DNA of 42,900 bases from CBHTSZ01 sp966095765 (GCA_966095765.1 CBHTSZ010000006.1:1-42900); one strand, 5' to 3'. Positions 16,909 through 25,450 are shown, counted from the first letter of the stretch. A program made the numbers and translations. Notes: generated by a model not told the origin, from the letters alone.

Positions 16909-17001
16909 AACTCTACCCTCCTCGTTTTGATAATTTTTTTAAGTTGTTTTTTGTGTTAGTTTCTCGTCGCCCCCACACAAAGAGGCTTAACGAGAGACAC
17001 C

Positions 17002-17469
17002 TTACTGTTTTTCAGACGGTGTATCGCGAAGTTGTTTCAATGCCTCTTCAAATTCGTTGAGGCTCTTAAACTCGCGGTACACACTCGCAAAGCGAACATA
17101 GGCAACTTCATTGCGTCCAGCCAGCTCTCTCAGAATAAGATCACCGATAAGTCGTGAGTTTACCTCCGAACTACCTTCTGCGTAGAGCTGGTCCTCAACA
17201 CGAGCCACCATCTCTTCGATCTCTACATCTGAGTTAAAGAACTTGCCAACCGAGCGATGAATCGCCGCGAATAGCTTTTTGCGGTCAAACAGCTCGCGTT
17301 CGCCGTCTTTTTTGATGACTGCGAGGTTTGGCCGTTCGATCCGCTCGTATGTCGTGTAGCGGTGCTTGCATTTCAGGCACTCACGTCGTCGTCGGATCGC
17401 ATCGCCATCACTGGCATCGCGCGACTCTATAACCTTTGCGTCTTCAAAGCTGCACCGTGGACATTTCAT
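17002..17469 (-). CDS. nrdR: Transcriptional repressor NrdR
   Basis: NrdR senses ATP/dATP and represses ribonucleotide reductase genes. The N-terminal zinc ribbon uses C3, C6, C31 and C34 (CPRC and CLKC), followed by an ATP-cone domain from about residue 46 (RPNLAVIKKDGERELFDRKKL). Length (155 aa) is standard. AAGGGAGAA precedes the ATG. The promoter at 17541-17570 and an NrdR-box-like palindrome at 17598-17613 lie upstream, so autoregulation together with nrdJ is likely. Confidence 0.96.
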   Translation of the reverse strand: MKCPRCSFEDAKVIESRDASDGDAIRRRRECLKCKHRYTTYERIERPNLAVIKKDGERELFDRKKLFAAIHRSVGKFFNSDVEIEEMVARVEDQLYAEGSSEVNSRLIGDLILRELAGRNEVAYVRFASVYREFKSLNEFEEALKQLRDTPSEKQ

Positions 17470-17540
17470 TACTCTTTTGTTCTCCCTTGGTTCTGTTAAC
17501 AGCGCCCTACACTCCCCAAATGCTTGTGTAGCTAATGTTT

Positions 17541-17570
17541 ACTATAAACCCCACATGTAGCGTATTTCAA
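17541..17570 (-). promoter_or_regulatory. nrdR-nrdJ promoter (TTGAAA-18-TATAGT)
   Basis: Minus-strand TTGAAA (17565-17570) and TATAGT (17541-17546) are 18 nt apart. Between the -10 and the gene is an inverted repeat, CTACAC/GTGTAG. Confidence 0.55.
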
Positions 17571-17579
17571 GTGTATTTT

Positions 17580-17618
17580 GTGCAACATATAGTGCTTACG
17601 GTATATATAGTGTTGCAC
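17580..17618. promoter_or_regulatory. Inverted repeat containing an NrdR-box-like site
   Basis: Perfect 8-nt arms GTGCAACA (17580-17587) and TGTTGCAC (17611-17618) bracket a region holding ACGGTATATATAGTGT (17598-17613). That site matches 14 of 16 positions of the NrdR box ACACTATATATAGTGT as I recall it. A poorer copy is at 17580-17595. The 18-bp centre spacing is shorter than the usual tandem-box spacing. Confidence 0.6.
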
Positions 17619-17672
17619 CGATGAATCTTTAGTATAGCCTCTTTGTCTTCCCTTGTCAGCCCTTTGAAGACA

Positions 17673-17701
17673 TTGACTTTAACTCTTAATTTTGTTATAA
17701 T
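17673..17701 (+). promoter_or_regulatory. Cassette promoter (TTGACT-17-TATAAT, TGT extended)
   Basis: TTGACT (17673-17678) and a perfect TATAAT (17696-17701) with a 17-nt spacer and TG one base before the -10. It is one of the strongest promoters in the window and drives the GC-rich gene at 17802. Confidence 0.85.
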
Positions 17702-17801
17702 ATATATCTGTTTGGAGAAGTTTTTTCCAAAATTTCTACACGCACATTCCACTAGTTTCTTTGAACTTTCGAAGAAACATCGAGACAGAGAGGAGCCCGT
17801 C

Positions 17802-18290
17802 GTGGCTGCTTTGCGTTTGCGTTACGACGAAGACGTGCTCTGGGACCTGACGTGGCTCCTCTTTGGAGGCTCCGCCATGGTTGCCGGCTTCATCGTCGGC
17901 GCGCGACACGGCGACCCCGGCTTGATGATCGGCACTCCGTTGGTCCTCATGCTCATCGCCTACGTCAGCCGAAACACCCTCAACACCGCGTACGAAAGGA
18001 TTCGGATGTTCGACCGCCCCAAAAAGGCCAAGCACACCCTCCTCCTGACTGTCGTTGACAGTCAGGACCCCGCGCTGACTGGCACCCTGGAGGTCCTCTC
18101 CAGGAACAAGGCCAGTTTTCGACAGGGCAACCGCCTCAACATCCTCAGCATCTCCACCGCCAAGGAGGGTCGGCCCGCACGGGCTCGGGTCTTCATCAAC
18201 GGGCGTTCGAGTGCCGGAACCGTTGAGGTACGAAGCGGCGAGTTCGTGAAGGACCAGGTAGTCGTCATTCGCTCGGCTGTGAGCGTCTGA
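17802..18290 (+). CDS. GC-rich orphan gene, two-helix membrane protein
   Basis: No family recognised. The product (162 aa from the GTG at 17802) has two adjacent hydrophobic helices at about 14-36 and 40-58, a basic stretch (RPKKAKH), then a soluble beta-rich domain of about 85 residues. With both helices crossing the membrane, the soluble domain lies on the same side as the N-terminus. GAGGAG is 6 nt before the GTG; the frame is open further upstream but has no better start. Composition is clearly GC-richer than ftsZ and nrdR on either side, and the gene runs against them. The ~100-nt leader can form two hairpins, TTGGA/TTCCAA and GTTTCTT/AAGAAAC. Confidence 0.7.
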   Translation: MAALRLRYDEDVLWDLTWLLFGGSAMVAGFIVGARHGDPGLMIGTPLVLMLIAYVSRNTLNTAYERIRMFDRPKKAKHTLLLTVVDSQDPALTGTLEVLSRNKASFRQGNRLNILSISTAKEGRPARARVFINGRSSAGTVEVRSGEFVKDQVVVIRSAVSV

Positions 18291-18329
18291 CGGGAACCAC
18301 CCCTACGACTCCAACCGGCTAACGCTGGA

Positions 18330-18358
18330 GCGGGAACAGACTTCTCTCTGTCTCCCGC
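18330..18358 (+). terminator. GC-rich hairpin ending the 17802 cassette
   Basis: GCGGGA and TCCCGC arms with an inner CAGA/TCTG helix follow the stop by 40 nt. There is only a poor T tract. It is similar in style to the hairpin at 36028-36073. Confidence 0.65.
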
Positions 18359-18403
18359 AACCAATGCTTTTAAGCTACTTGAAAGTTTTGGTTGCGGCAT
18401 AAT

Positions 18404-18437
18404 AAAAAGAACCGCTTATCGAGGCGGTTCTTTTATA
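18404..18437. terminator. Bidirectional terminator between the cassette and ftsZ
   Basis: AAAAGAACCGC and GCGGTTCTTTT arms give a stem with T runs on both strands. It ends ftsZ (minus) and backs up the cassette hairpin (plus). Confidence 0.88.
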
Positions 18438-18445
18438 TATCTAGT

Positions 18446-19702
18446 CTAGTTGTCGTCTTTTTTCTTCTTGCGACGGCGGAGAAAAGCCGGTGTATCGGAT
18501 TCGTCCTCGGAGACATTCTGCCAAATATTGGTTGGGTTCTCTTCCTCTTCAAAGGCGCTCTGTGGCTGCTCGTCAAGGTTCATGTTGATTGAGCTCACTG
18601 CAGCGTTTACCTCATCATCATCTACCTCAGCACTCTTGGCCGCTTCGATATCATGGACAGAAGGCGTCGCTTCTTCGTGAAGACCAGTGACTGGTGCGCC
18701 GGTAAGCGAGATACTTGAGAGCGCTTCGGCCTGCTCGTGGAAGTACTGGCTGTCAAAGCCGGTTGCGATCACGGTGATGATCAGGTCGTCTTCCATTTCA
18801 GGTTTGAGCGTGGCACCAAAGATGATGTTTGCGTCAGGCGCAACTGCGCTCGTAATGATCTCGGCAGCTTCCTGGATCTCAGACATAGACATATCATAGC
18901 CACCAGTAACGTTGAAGAGTACGCCCTTCGCGCCATCGATAGATACTTCGATGAGCGGAGACTCAATCGCTTGCTGTGCAGCCTGAGCGGCGCGGTTGTC
19001 GCCACTCGCACGGCCGATACCCATGAGTGCGCTTCCGGCATTGCTCATGATGGCCTTCACGTCAGCAAAGTCGAGGTTGATGAGGCCATGTTCAGTAATG
19101 AGCTCAGATATACCCTGGACGCCCTGGCGGAGCACATCGTCGGCAATCTTGAAGGTTTCGAGCAGTGGCGTACGACGGTCGATCGTCTGGAGGAGGCGAT
19201 CGTTCGGGATCGTGATGAGCGTATCAACTTGTTTGCCGAGGTGTGCTACTGCCCACTCCGCGTTATTGCGGCGCTTTTCGCCCTCAAAGCTAAATGGCTT
19301 GGTTGCCACACCAACGACGAGGATGTCCATTTCGCGAGCGATACGTGCAACGACGTGGCCGGCTCCTGAGCCAGTTCCACCGCCGGCACCGATCGTGACA
19401 AAGACCATGTCAGCACCTTCGAGTGCCTTCTTGATGTCATCAGCAGACTCTTCAGCGGCTGCTTGGCCAACACTTGGGTCAGCACCGGCACCGAGACCTC
19501 GAGTTGCATCACGGCCGATGTGAAGCTTAACGTCAGCCTTTGAATTATGAAGCGCCTGAGCATCTGTGTTGATCGCAATAAACTCAACACCGGTCAATCC
19601 GGCTTCTTTCATACGGTTTACGGCTGAACCACCTGCACCGCCCACACCAACGACTTTGATTGTTGCGAATGTTTGGATTTCGCTAGGTTTTACTTCTGGC
19701 AC
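18446..19702 (-). CDS. ftsZ: Cell division GTPase FtsZ
   Basis: Tubulin homologue forming the division ring. The nucleotide-binding GAGGGTGSG signature is at about 105-113, with VVGVGGAGGSAVNR near the N-terminus. A disordered acidic linker leads to the C-terminal peptide DTPAFLRRRKKKK, which matches the FtsA-binding tail (usually IPAFLR) with a Thr for Ile change and an unusually basic end. Length 418 aa. GTG start with GGGGGAAG upstream. Promoter TTGCAC-16-TATACT at 19732-19759. It follows ftsA, and murD-murL lie further upstream, as in a reduced dcw cluster. Confidence 0.97.
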   Translation of the reverse strand: MPEVKPSEIQTFATIKVVGVGGAGGSAVNRMKEAGLTGVEFIAINTDAQALHNSKADVKLHIGRDATRGLGAGADPSVGQAAAEESADDIKKALEGADMVFVTIGAGGGTGSGAGHVVARIAREMDILVVGVATKPFSFEGEKRRNNAEWAVAHLGKQVDTLITIPNDRLLQTIDRRTPLLETFKIADDVLRQGVQGISELITEHGLINLDFADVKAIMSNAGSALMGIGRASGDNRAAQAAQQAIESPLIEVSIDGAKGVLFNVTGGYDMSMSEIQEAAEIITSAVAPDANIIFGATLKPEMEDDLIITVIATGFDSQYFHEQAEALSSISLTGAPVTGLHEEATPSVHDIEAAKSAEVDDDEVNAAVSSINMNLDEQPQSAFEEEENPTNIWQNVSEDESDTPAFLRRRKKKKDDN

Positions 19703-19731
19703 TATGCTTCCCCCAAGGTTTGTTCACATTT

Positions 19732-19759
19732 AGTATACACGCTCCTGGCGACGGTGCAA
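19732..19759 (-). promoter_or_regulatory. ftsZ promoter (TTGCAC-16-TATACT)
   Basis: Minus-strand TTGCAC (19754-19759) and TATACT (19732-19737), spacer 16 nt, within the 100-nt ftsA-ftsZ gap. The leader of about 25 nt carries a good ribosome site. Confidence 0.6.
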
Positions 19760-19802
19760 AAACATTATGCATCCCCACCGCCCTAACGCGACTGTATACA
19801 TT

Positions 19803-21056
19803 TTATGAACGAAACTTATTAAATATCCCTGTTAGCTTGTCCGTCACGCTGCCGATCGTATCGCTTACTTTGCTTGGAGTACCGGCATGTTTGCCTGGAT
19901 GAGCGCCTGGCTGAGCCATCGCATGCAGGTCAATAAGCATCAGTCCGACGGCACTCGCAAACGCTGGCGACTCGATTTGATCAGCCACACCCCCAAAGCC
20001 GGTAGCTCGGCCGACGCGCGCGCTGAGTTGCAGTGCGCCCTTCGCATAATCATCGATACCTGGCATGAGTGAACCACCGCCCGTCAGGACGACTCCACCT
20101 GGTAGCTTTGAAGCGCGGCCGATACTGCGAAGCTCTTTGTGAACGAGCTCAAAGATCTCTTCCAGACGTGCATCAACGATCATATCGATATCTTCGATAT
20201 CAAATTCATGTGAAGTCTTGTCAATCTTCACGACTGCTTTCTTGCTTGAGTTCTTGTGCGCAGTAGGCACTGCGACCGCATGCTCTAGCTTCACTTTCTC
20301 GGCAATATCGAGATCGGTCTTAAGCCCGATCGCGAGGTCGTTCGTGATGTTTACGCTACCGACTGGCAAAACAGCAACGTGCTGGAGATCACCTTCCTCA
20401 AAGACAATAACGTTCGTCGTCGTACCACCAAGATCAACCAGCACAACGCCGTTTTCCATTTGCTGGTCGCCTACGACCGCACGAGCTGCAGCGAGACCTG
20501 AAAGAACACGTTGATTCACGTGCGTTTCAGTCATCTCACAGGCTTTCGCTAAGTTTTTGAGATGCGGACCAAGCGCGGTAATAACGTGCGCGTCAACCTC
20601 GAGACGGACGCCAGTCATGCCGATGGGGTCCTTGATATTCTCCTGACCATCGAGCTGGTAAGAGCGAGGGGTTACCTCTAAGATTTCACGGTTTGCCGGT
20701 AGCTGGACAACGGTAGCTGCCTCCTCGACGCGGTCAAGATCAACGTCTGTCACTTCATGACCAACAGCGATTACACCCTTGCTGCTCATCCCAACAACGT
20801 GAGAGCCGTTGACGCTGATCGTCGCTTCGTTGATCTGATGGCCGCTCATACGCTCGGCTGCTTCGAGAGCCTTGTCGATAGCCTGCGCAGTGTTTACGAG
20901 GTTTACGACCGTGCCCTTGCGCATACCGGTGTTTGGCTCAACGCCAACGCCAATGATTGTCGGTTTTGCATCCGCACCGTCAGCGTGACCGACAACGGCT
21001 CGGACGTAGGAGGTGCCTATATCGAGACCGACTGCATACCGTGGAGATTCTTGCAT
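19803..21056 (-). CDS. ftsA: Cell division protein FtsA
   Basis: Actin-fold ATPase that tethers FtsZ to the membrane. The phosphate-1 motif GLDIGTSYVRAVVG is at the N-terminus, LVDLGGTTTNVIVF is phosphate-2 and VVLTGGGSLMPG the adenosine motif. The short C-terminus KLTGIFNKFRS looks like the amphipathic membrane-targeting helix. The frame extends to 21092, but the ATG at 21056 (MQESPRYAVG) matches FtsA homologues and lies 6 nt after a TATACT. Length from there is 417 aa. It lies between murL and ftsZ. Confidence 0.95.
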   Translation of the reverse strand: MQESPRYAVGLDIGTSYVRAVVGHADGADAKPTIIGVGVEPNTGMRKGTVVNLVNTAQAIDKALEAAERMSGHQINEATISVNGSHVVGMSSKGVIAVGHEVTDVDLDRVEEAATVVQLPANREILEVTPRSYQLDGQENIKDPIGMTGVRLEVDAHVITALGPHLKNLAKACEMTETHVNQRVLSGLAAARAVVGDQQMENGVVLVDLGGTTTNVIVFEEGDLQHVAVLPVGSVNITNDLAIGLKTDLDIAEKVKLEHAVAVPTAHKNSSKKAVVKIDKTSHEFDIEDIDMIVDARLEEIFELVHKELRSIGRASKLPGGVVLTGGGSLMPGIDDYAKGALQLSARVGRATGFGGVADQIESPAFASAVGLMLIDLHAMAQPGAHPGKHAGTPSKVSDTIGSVTDKLTGIFNKFRS

Positions 21057-21062
21057 GCGCCT

Positions 21063-21092
21063 AGTATAGCGGGTATATGCTTTATGGTGCAA
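21063..21092 (-). promoter_or_regulatory. ftsA promoter (TTGCAC-18-TATACT), leaderless layout
   Basis: Minus-strand TTGCAC (21087-21092) and TATACT (21063-21068). The hexamer ends 6 nt before the ATG at 21056, so the mRNA would have little or no leader. The same TTGCAC/TATACT pair precedes ftsZ. Confidence 0.55.
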
Positions 21093-21100
21093 ATAAATGC

Positions 21101-22366
21101 TTACGCCAAAAGATCTGTGAAATCCTGCGCGGGATACAGCTTCTCGATATCGAAACTGCTTTCCGGAACCGCAAACGGCAATGCACCATAACCACCACGT
21201 GCCTGCGCCATATGGTAAGCGTGGCGCAACTCTTCAGTCTCACCAACACATTCGAACGGCTTCATAACGCCCTCCATGCCTAGTAATCCCTTGAAGGTTT
21301 CGTCGAGATCGCGATGTCCAAACAAGTCGCCACCAAAAATTATCTGTAGTTCAGCGCTATCGACAAACGGGGCAAACAAAAGATATGAATTCGCACACTT
21401 TGGGCAGTGACCACACCACGTCAGTTGCGTGTTATTTGCGCCCTGCTGGTAGTTGGCAACGTTACAGGAACTAAACGATGTCGAGTAGTCAGCCCATGCA
21501 AGTTCGGTAAACTGCTTTGTAACACTAAGCTCACTGTATTGACGAAGTGGTGATCCGACTCGTAAGTTTGGTGAAACATAACGTCGGACATACTCGACAA
21601 ATAGCTGTTCACCCTGCCAGGTCTTGGACCATTGGTGATTAATAGGCAGATCACCAACCCATGCGTGGGGCTCTTCGCCTTCATGCCCGATCGCCGCGAG
21701 GACAACATCTTTACCCGTCAAAACAGCCTGGATCAAACTGATCGCCATCACGATATAGGTTACTGGTACGTGACCGTTGAGAGCACCGTTTGCTTTAGCC
21801 ACCGCGAGCGCCTCACGGTCTAGAATGCGAGTTGCAACGTAGGTCTGTGGACTGAGGCGGTCGATAACCGCCGGATAGGCCGATGAGCTGCTGATATAAA
21901 AACTAGTAAATTCCTGGTCAGCCCGGCGGAGCTTCTGTGCCACGAGAAGCGAATCCTTGCCGCCGCTCTGCAGGCTCAAAATACCGCTACCCTGGTATGG
22001 TACAGCACCCTCCGATGTACCAGTTGCCTGGAAGTGAGCCAGATCATCTCGCGTCAAATTATTCTCGAACGCAAACTGGCTCAAACCCTCTTGGTATACA
22101 TGGTTAAGGAAACCGGCCTGCCATTCATCGATTACGCCCCGAACAAATCGCACCTCCCGCGATGGAGCTGTTTTATAGTACGAGGTACCAATGAGCACAA
22201 ACGCCAGGAACAGTACACGATCCAAAATAGCTTGGTCATAGGCATCTTGCGCCTCGGCGAAAACAACCTGTTCTGTAAAGGTTTGTCCGTTATCAAAGCG
22301 ATACGAAAAACGGGCTGTCTTTGTCGCCTGATCATAACCATACTCGTCAAAAATAAATGCACTCAT
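21101..22366 (-). CDS. murL: MurL-like UDP-MurNAc-L-Ala-L-Glu epimerase
   Basis: MurL, first described in Xanthomonas, converts the terminal L-Glu of UDP-MurNAc-L-Ala-L-Glu to D-Glu, replacing glutamate racemase when MurD adds L-Glu. The 421-aa protein has an ATP-pyrophosphatase type PP-loop, SLQSGGKDSLLV (131-142), and a Cys-rich block WCGHCPKC (near 325) before a hydrophobic LLFAPF stretch, as I recall for MurL. Its ATG overlaps the murD stop by 4 nt (ATGA), which strongly supports a joint role. The name rests on motif recognition plus this linkage. Confidence 0.82.
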   Translation of the reverse strand: MSAFIFDEYGYDQATKTARFSYRFDNGQTFTEQVVFAEAQDAYDQAILDRVLFLAFVLIGTSYYKTAPSREVRFVRGVIDEWQAGFLNHVYQEGLSQFAFENNLTRDDLAHFQATGTSEGAVPYQGSGILSLQSGGKDSLLVAQKLRRADQEFTSFYISSSSAYPAVIDRLSPQTYVATRILDREALAVAKANGALNGHVPVTYIVMAISLIQAVLTGKDVVLAAIGHEGEEPHAWVGDLPINHQWSKTWQGEQLFVEYVRRYVSPNLRVGSPLRQYSELSVTKQFTELAWADYSTSFSSCNVANYQQGANNTQLTWCGHCPKCANSYLLFAPFVDSAELQIIFGGDLFGHRDLDETFKGLLGMEGVMKPFECVGETEELRHAYHMAQARGGYGALPFAVPESSFDIEKLYPAQDFTDLLA

Positions 22367-23667
22367 AGGCCCTGTACGATACTCCTAAATTGATCACCAC
22401 GGTCATAAAAGTCACGGAACATGTCAAAACTTGCGCACCCAGGGCTCAAGATGACTACGTCACCCGACTCCGCGTACCCGCGCGCACGCTCCACGATCGC
22501 CTCCATCGTACGAACCTCGCTCACTTCAATCGGCTGCGTGACGCCATGGCCAAGCAGGAACTCGGCAAGCTGCTGACGAATCTCACCGATCACAATCAAC
22601 TGCTTCACATTTTGCGCAGCTTGGAGCGTTTCAGCAAGATCAGTAAAATCAGCACCTTTGTCGATGCCGCCGAGAATGATAATTTCCGGTGCTGTAAACG
22701 ATTTGATTGCTGCTACGGTTGCCCCCGGTGCCGATGAGAAACTGTCGTTGTAATACCTCACACCATCCAGCTCGCGCACCAACTCAAGCCTGTGCGGCAG
22801 TCCCTCAAATGACCGAAGTCCAGCCTCGATCGACGCATAGTCATCAACCACGTGCAGTGCCGCACTGATAGCCGCACAGGCATTTTCAATATTGTGCTGA
22901 CCGGGCAGGCGGAGCGCATCAGTGCCGCAAATCCGCGTCTCGCCCACATAGAATGACCCGTCTCGAACGTACACTTGGCCATCATCCGGTATGCCGTAAC
23001 GGACCGGCTGATTGACGCTGCTTGCTTGGGCGATATCCCTGGAGTAGGAGTTTGTCGGATGGTAGACACAGAAATCATCAGCCGTTTGGTAGCGACGAAT
23101 ATTTGCCTTGGCACCCACATAATCACCGAGGCCAGCGTGAACGTTCAGGTGGTCCTGCTCAATCATCAACACAACCGCGCCATGCGGGCTCTTCTCCAAA
23201 TCCCAGAGTTGAAAGCTACTCATTTCAAACACAACGATATGATCAGGTTCAATCTTTGAGAGCTGGCTCAGTGCCGGAACGCCGATATTACCGACGAGAT
23301 GCACGGTTTTGCCAGCTGCCTGCAAGAGGCTGGTCAAAATACTACTAGTTGTGCCTTTGCCTTTTGTACCGGTAACACCGATAATTGGTGCCGGGCATTC
23401 AGCCATAAACTCATTCGTAGCCGACCAGATCTTACCGTTAGTCTTAATCTGTGTCGGCGGAAGACTGGCTGTGCGGATGACGAGATCGAAGTCATCCAAC
23501 TTACCGAAAACCTCTGGGTCACCAAGCATAGTTTTAACGCCGGACGGTAGTGGTCGTCCTGGCTCGGCTTTAGCATCGACGATCGTAATATCGTTATCGG
23601 GCGAGCTCCAATAGTAGTAATTTTCTTCGCCCTCGACCCCGTAGCCTGCTATCGCAATTTTTGTCAT
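22363..23667 (-). CDS. murD: UDP-N-acetylmuramoyl-L-alanine:glutamate ligase (MurD)
   Basis: ATP-dependent ligase adding glutamate to UDP-MurNAc-L-Ala in peptidoglycan precursor synthesis. The ATP motif GTKGKGTT is at about 100-107, EMSSFQLWDLE in the central domain and YNDSFSSAPGATVAAI in the C-terminal domain. Length 434 aa is normal. Coupling to murL suggests it is a MurD2-type enzyme using L-Glu (inference). It ends in TGA, evidence against UGA recoding. It starts 4 nt after the stop of map. Confidence 0.93.
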   Translation of the reverse strand: MTKIAIAGYGVEGEENYYYWSSPDNDITIVDAKAEPGRPLPSGVKTMLGDPEVFGKLDDFDLVIRTASLPPTQIKTNGKIWSATNEFMAECPAPIIGVTGTKGKGTTSSILTSLLQAAGKTVHLVGNIGVPALSQLSKIEPDHIVVFEMSSFQLWDLEKSPHGAVVLMIEQDHLNVHAGLGDYVGAKANIRRYQTADDFCVYHPTNSYSRDIAQASSVNQPVRYGIPDDGQVYVRDGSFYVGETRICGTDALRLPGQHNIENACAAISAALHVVDDYASIEAGLRSFEGLPHRLELVRELDGVRYYNDSFSSAPGATVAAIKSFTAPEIIILGGIDKGADFTDLAETLQAAQNVKQLIVIGEIRQQLAEFLLGHGVTQPIEVSEVRTMEAIVERARGYAESGDVVILSPGCASFDMFRDFYDRGDQFRSIVQGL

Positions 23668-23671
23668 AACC

Positions 23672-24433
23672 CTATGATAACGCCGTCAGTATCTCTGCGC
23701 CATTTTCAGTAATAAGCACTGTGTGCTCAAAGTGAGCAGCGAGGCTGCCATCGCGCGTGCGAATAGTCCAGCCATCTTTATCAGTCACGATGCGCTCATC
23801 ACCAAGTGTCGTCATCGGCTCAATCGCGATCGTATCGCCCGGCTCAAGCAAATACCCCTTGCCAGCCGTTCCGTAGTTCGGAATATCCGGACCTTGGTGC
23901 ATACTGTGGCCGATGCCATGGCCAACAAGCTCACGGACGATGCCGAGCCTGCCCTCGACAAGCACCTCCTCGATTGCGGCTGAGATATCTCCGGTACGTA
24001 CTGGCCCATGAATCGCATCAATACCAGCGTACAGTGCACGCTCGGTATATTCGATCAATCGCTTCTTGCCGCCAGTTGGCTCCTCGTCAACAGCAATCGT
24101 AAAGGCGCTGTCGGTTTTCATGCCTTTATACGTAATCACGAGATCAAAGCCAACCACATCACCCTTCTGTAGTACATAGTCAGTTGGGATACTGTGCACG
24201 ATCGCATCGTTTGTTGATATACAGATGCTCGCAGGAAAGTTTACTTCTGGTGTTTTGTATGTCGCCTCTGCACCGAGCGCGATGATTTCTTTTGTCACCC
24301 ACGCATCGAGCTCGCGTTCGCTGACACCTGCATGGATCTGTTTTTTTAGACCGTCAAATATCGTCGCAAGCAACCGCCCGCCCTCGCGCATTGCCTCGAT
24401 TTCAGCCTCTGTCTTTGCACGCCCAAACGCCAC
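23672..24433 (-). CDS. map: Methionine aminopeptidase, type I
   Basis: Removes the initiator Met from nascent proteins. The five metal ligands are present: D97 (GFDLVI), D108 (KTDSAF), the His in ELVGHGIGHSMHQ, the Glu in IAIEPMTTL and the Glu in AHFEHTVLIT. Length 253 aa, without an N-terminal zinc extension. It lies 2 nt after adk and before murD on the same strand. The adk-map pair is a remnant of the ribosomal-operon arrangement, here without secY. Confidence 0.96.
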   Translation of the reverse strand: MAFGRAKTEAEIEAMREGGRLLATIFDGLKKQIHAGVSERELDAWVTKEIIALGAEATYKTPEVNFPASICISTNDAIVHSIPTDYVLQKGDVVGFDLVITYKGMKTDSAFTIAVDEEPTGGKKRLIEYTERALYAGIDAIHGPVRTGDISAAIEEVLVEGRLGIVRELVGHGIGHSMHQGPDIPNYGTAGKGYLLEPGDTIAIEPMTTLGDERIVTDKDGWTIRTRDGSLAAHFEHTVLITENGAEILTALS

Positions 24434-24435
24434 GC

Positions 24436-24993
24436 TTATACCTGCCCTTCAACGAGCCCGTGCGCAACGAGCTCAGCTTCGATACGGTCATGCACCTGTC
24501 CAACCGTACCGGTTCCATCAAGGTGCGTGATATAGACCCCAAGATCATTGAGATAATCCAGAACCGGGTAGATCTCCTGGCGATAGATCTGGAGACGCTT
24601 CTCAATCACTTCCGGCTTATCGTCCACACGGCCACGCACACGGAGACGGCGTTCAATCTCACTTTTCGGCACCTCGAGCACGACAACCATCTGGATAGAG
24701 TGTTCGTGCTCAGGCTCGGTCTCCACCAGCCATTTTGCTTGGCCTAGCTGGCGAGGATAGCCATCCAGAATGACTTTGTCGATGTCTTTTGAGTTAACGA
24801 GTGCATCCTTCACAACCTGATTTACCCGTTCTTCACTGACGAGATCACCAGAACTCATTTCTTTGAGCAGCTCAGGGTCGCGACTGTCACGAAGCAGTTG
24901 ACCGGCACTCAGCCAGCGCCAGCCGTGGCGCGCACTCAATATTTGACCTTGCACAGACTTACCTGCACCTGCGGGACCGAAAAATATAATCAT
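24436..24993 (-). CDS. adk: Adenylate kinase
   Basis: Transfers phosphate between ATP and AMP. The P-loop GPAGAGKS is at 6-13, the NMP-binding DGYPRQLGQ block at about 96-104 and the RVRGRVDD segment in the lid. The lid is short and has no zinc cysteines. At 185 aa it is smaller than the usual 215. It is tightly packed between yqeY (4-nt gap) and map (2-nt gap). Confidence 0.92.
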   Translation of the reverse strand: MIIFFGPAGAGKSVQGQILSARHGWRWLSAGQLLRDSRDPELLKEMSSGDLVSEERVNQVVKDALVNSKDIDKVILDGYPRQLGQAKWLVETEPEHEHSIQMVVVLEVPKSEIERRLRVRGRVDDKPEVIEKRLQIYRQEIYPVLDYLNDLGVYITHLDGTGTVGQVHDRIEAELVAHGLVEGQV

Positions 24994-24997
24994 AAGG

Positions 24998-25450
24998 TTA
25001 TTGTAGCGAGTCCTTTACCAGCTTGGCAACGAGTGCACCGTCGGCACTGTTCCCTGCCTTTGCTTTGACGGCACCGATCACACGCCCCATATCTTTCATA
25101 CCTTCTGGCTGAATTTCTGCAACCACCTCATCGACAAGCTTCTGGACCTCTTCCTTGCTCAGCTGTTCCGGAAGGTAAGCACTGAGCAGCTTCTTTTCAG
25201 CTCGCTCCTTGTCGGCACTCGCTTGGTTGCCGCCTTGCTCAAACAGGTTAGCAGCCTCGTCACGCTTCTTAGCTTCACGCGCGATGAGCTGTTCGATAGC
25301 TTCTTCATCAAGACCAGTTTCACGCGCACCCTTGGCAACTTCTTCGTTGAGGATCGCGGCCTTCAGACCGCGGAGCGTCGTGGTCGTAAATTCGTCACGC
25401 GCTAGCATGGCAGTTTTTAGGTCAGCGTCTATTTGTTCTTTCAGAGGCAT
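24998..25450 (-). CDS. GatB/YqeY-domain protein
   Basis: A 150-aa helical protein matching the YqeY family, which resembles the tRNA-binding tail of GatB; its exact role is unknown. Typical family stretches are TTLRGLKAAILNEEV, LLSAYLPEQLSKEEV and GMKDMGRVIGAVKAK. AAAGGAA lies upstream of the ATG. A TATACT in the loop of the rpsU terminator may provide a promoter. It usually lies next to rpsU, as here. Confidence 0.92.
   Translation of the reverse strand: MPLKEQIDADLKTAMLARDEFTTTTLRGLKAAILNEEVAKGARETGLDEEAIEQLIAREAKKRDEAANLFEQGGNQASADKERAEKKLLSAYLPEQLSKEEVQKLVDEVVAEIQPEGMKDMGRVIGAVKAKAGNSADGALVAKLVKDSLQ

Noticed and set aside
16909..17001. Cobalamin riboswitch before nrdJ
   Set aside because: The 93-nt gap is too short and lacks the conserved B12-box sequence; regulation by NrdR is better supported.
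22363..22366. UGA recoded as Gly or Trp, as in some CPR lineages
   Set aside because: murD ends in TGA exactly where the murL start overlaps, and no conserved protein here needs an internal TGA to be read through.
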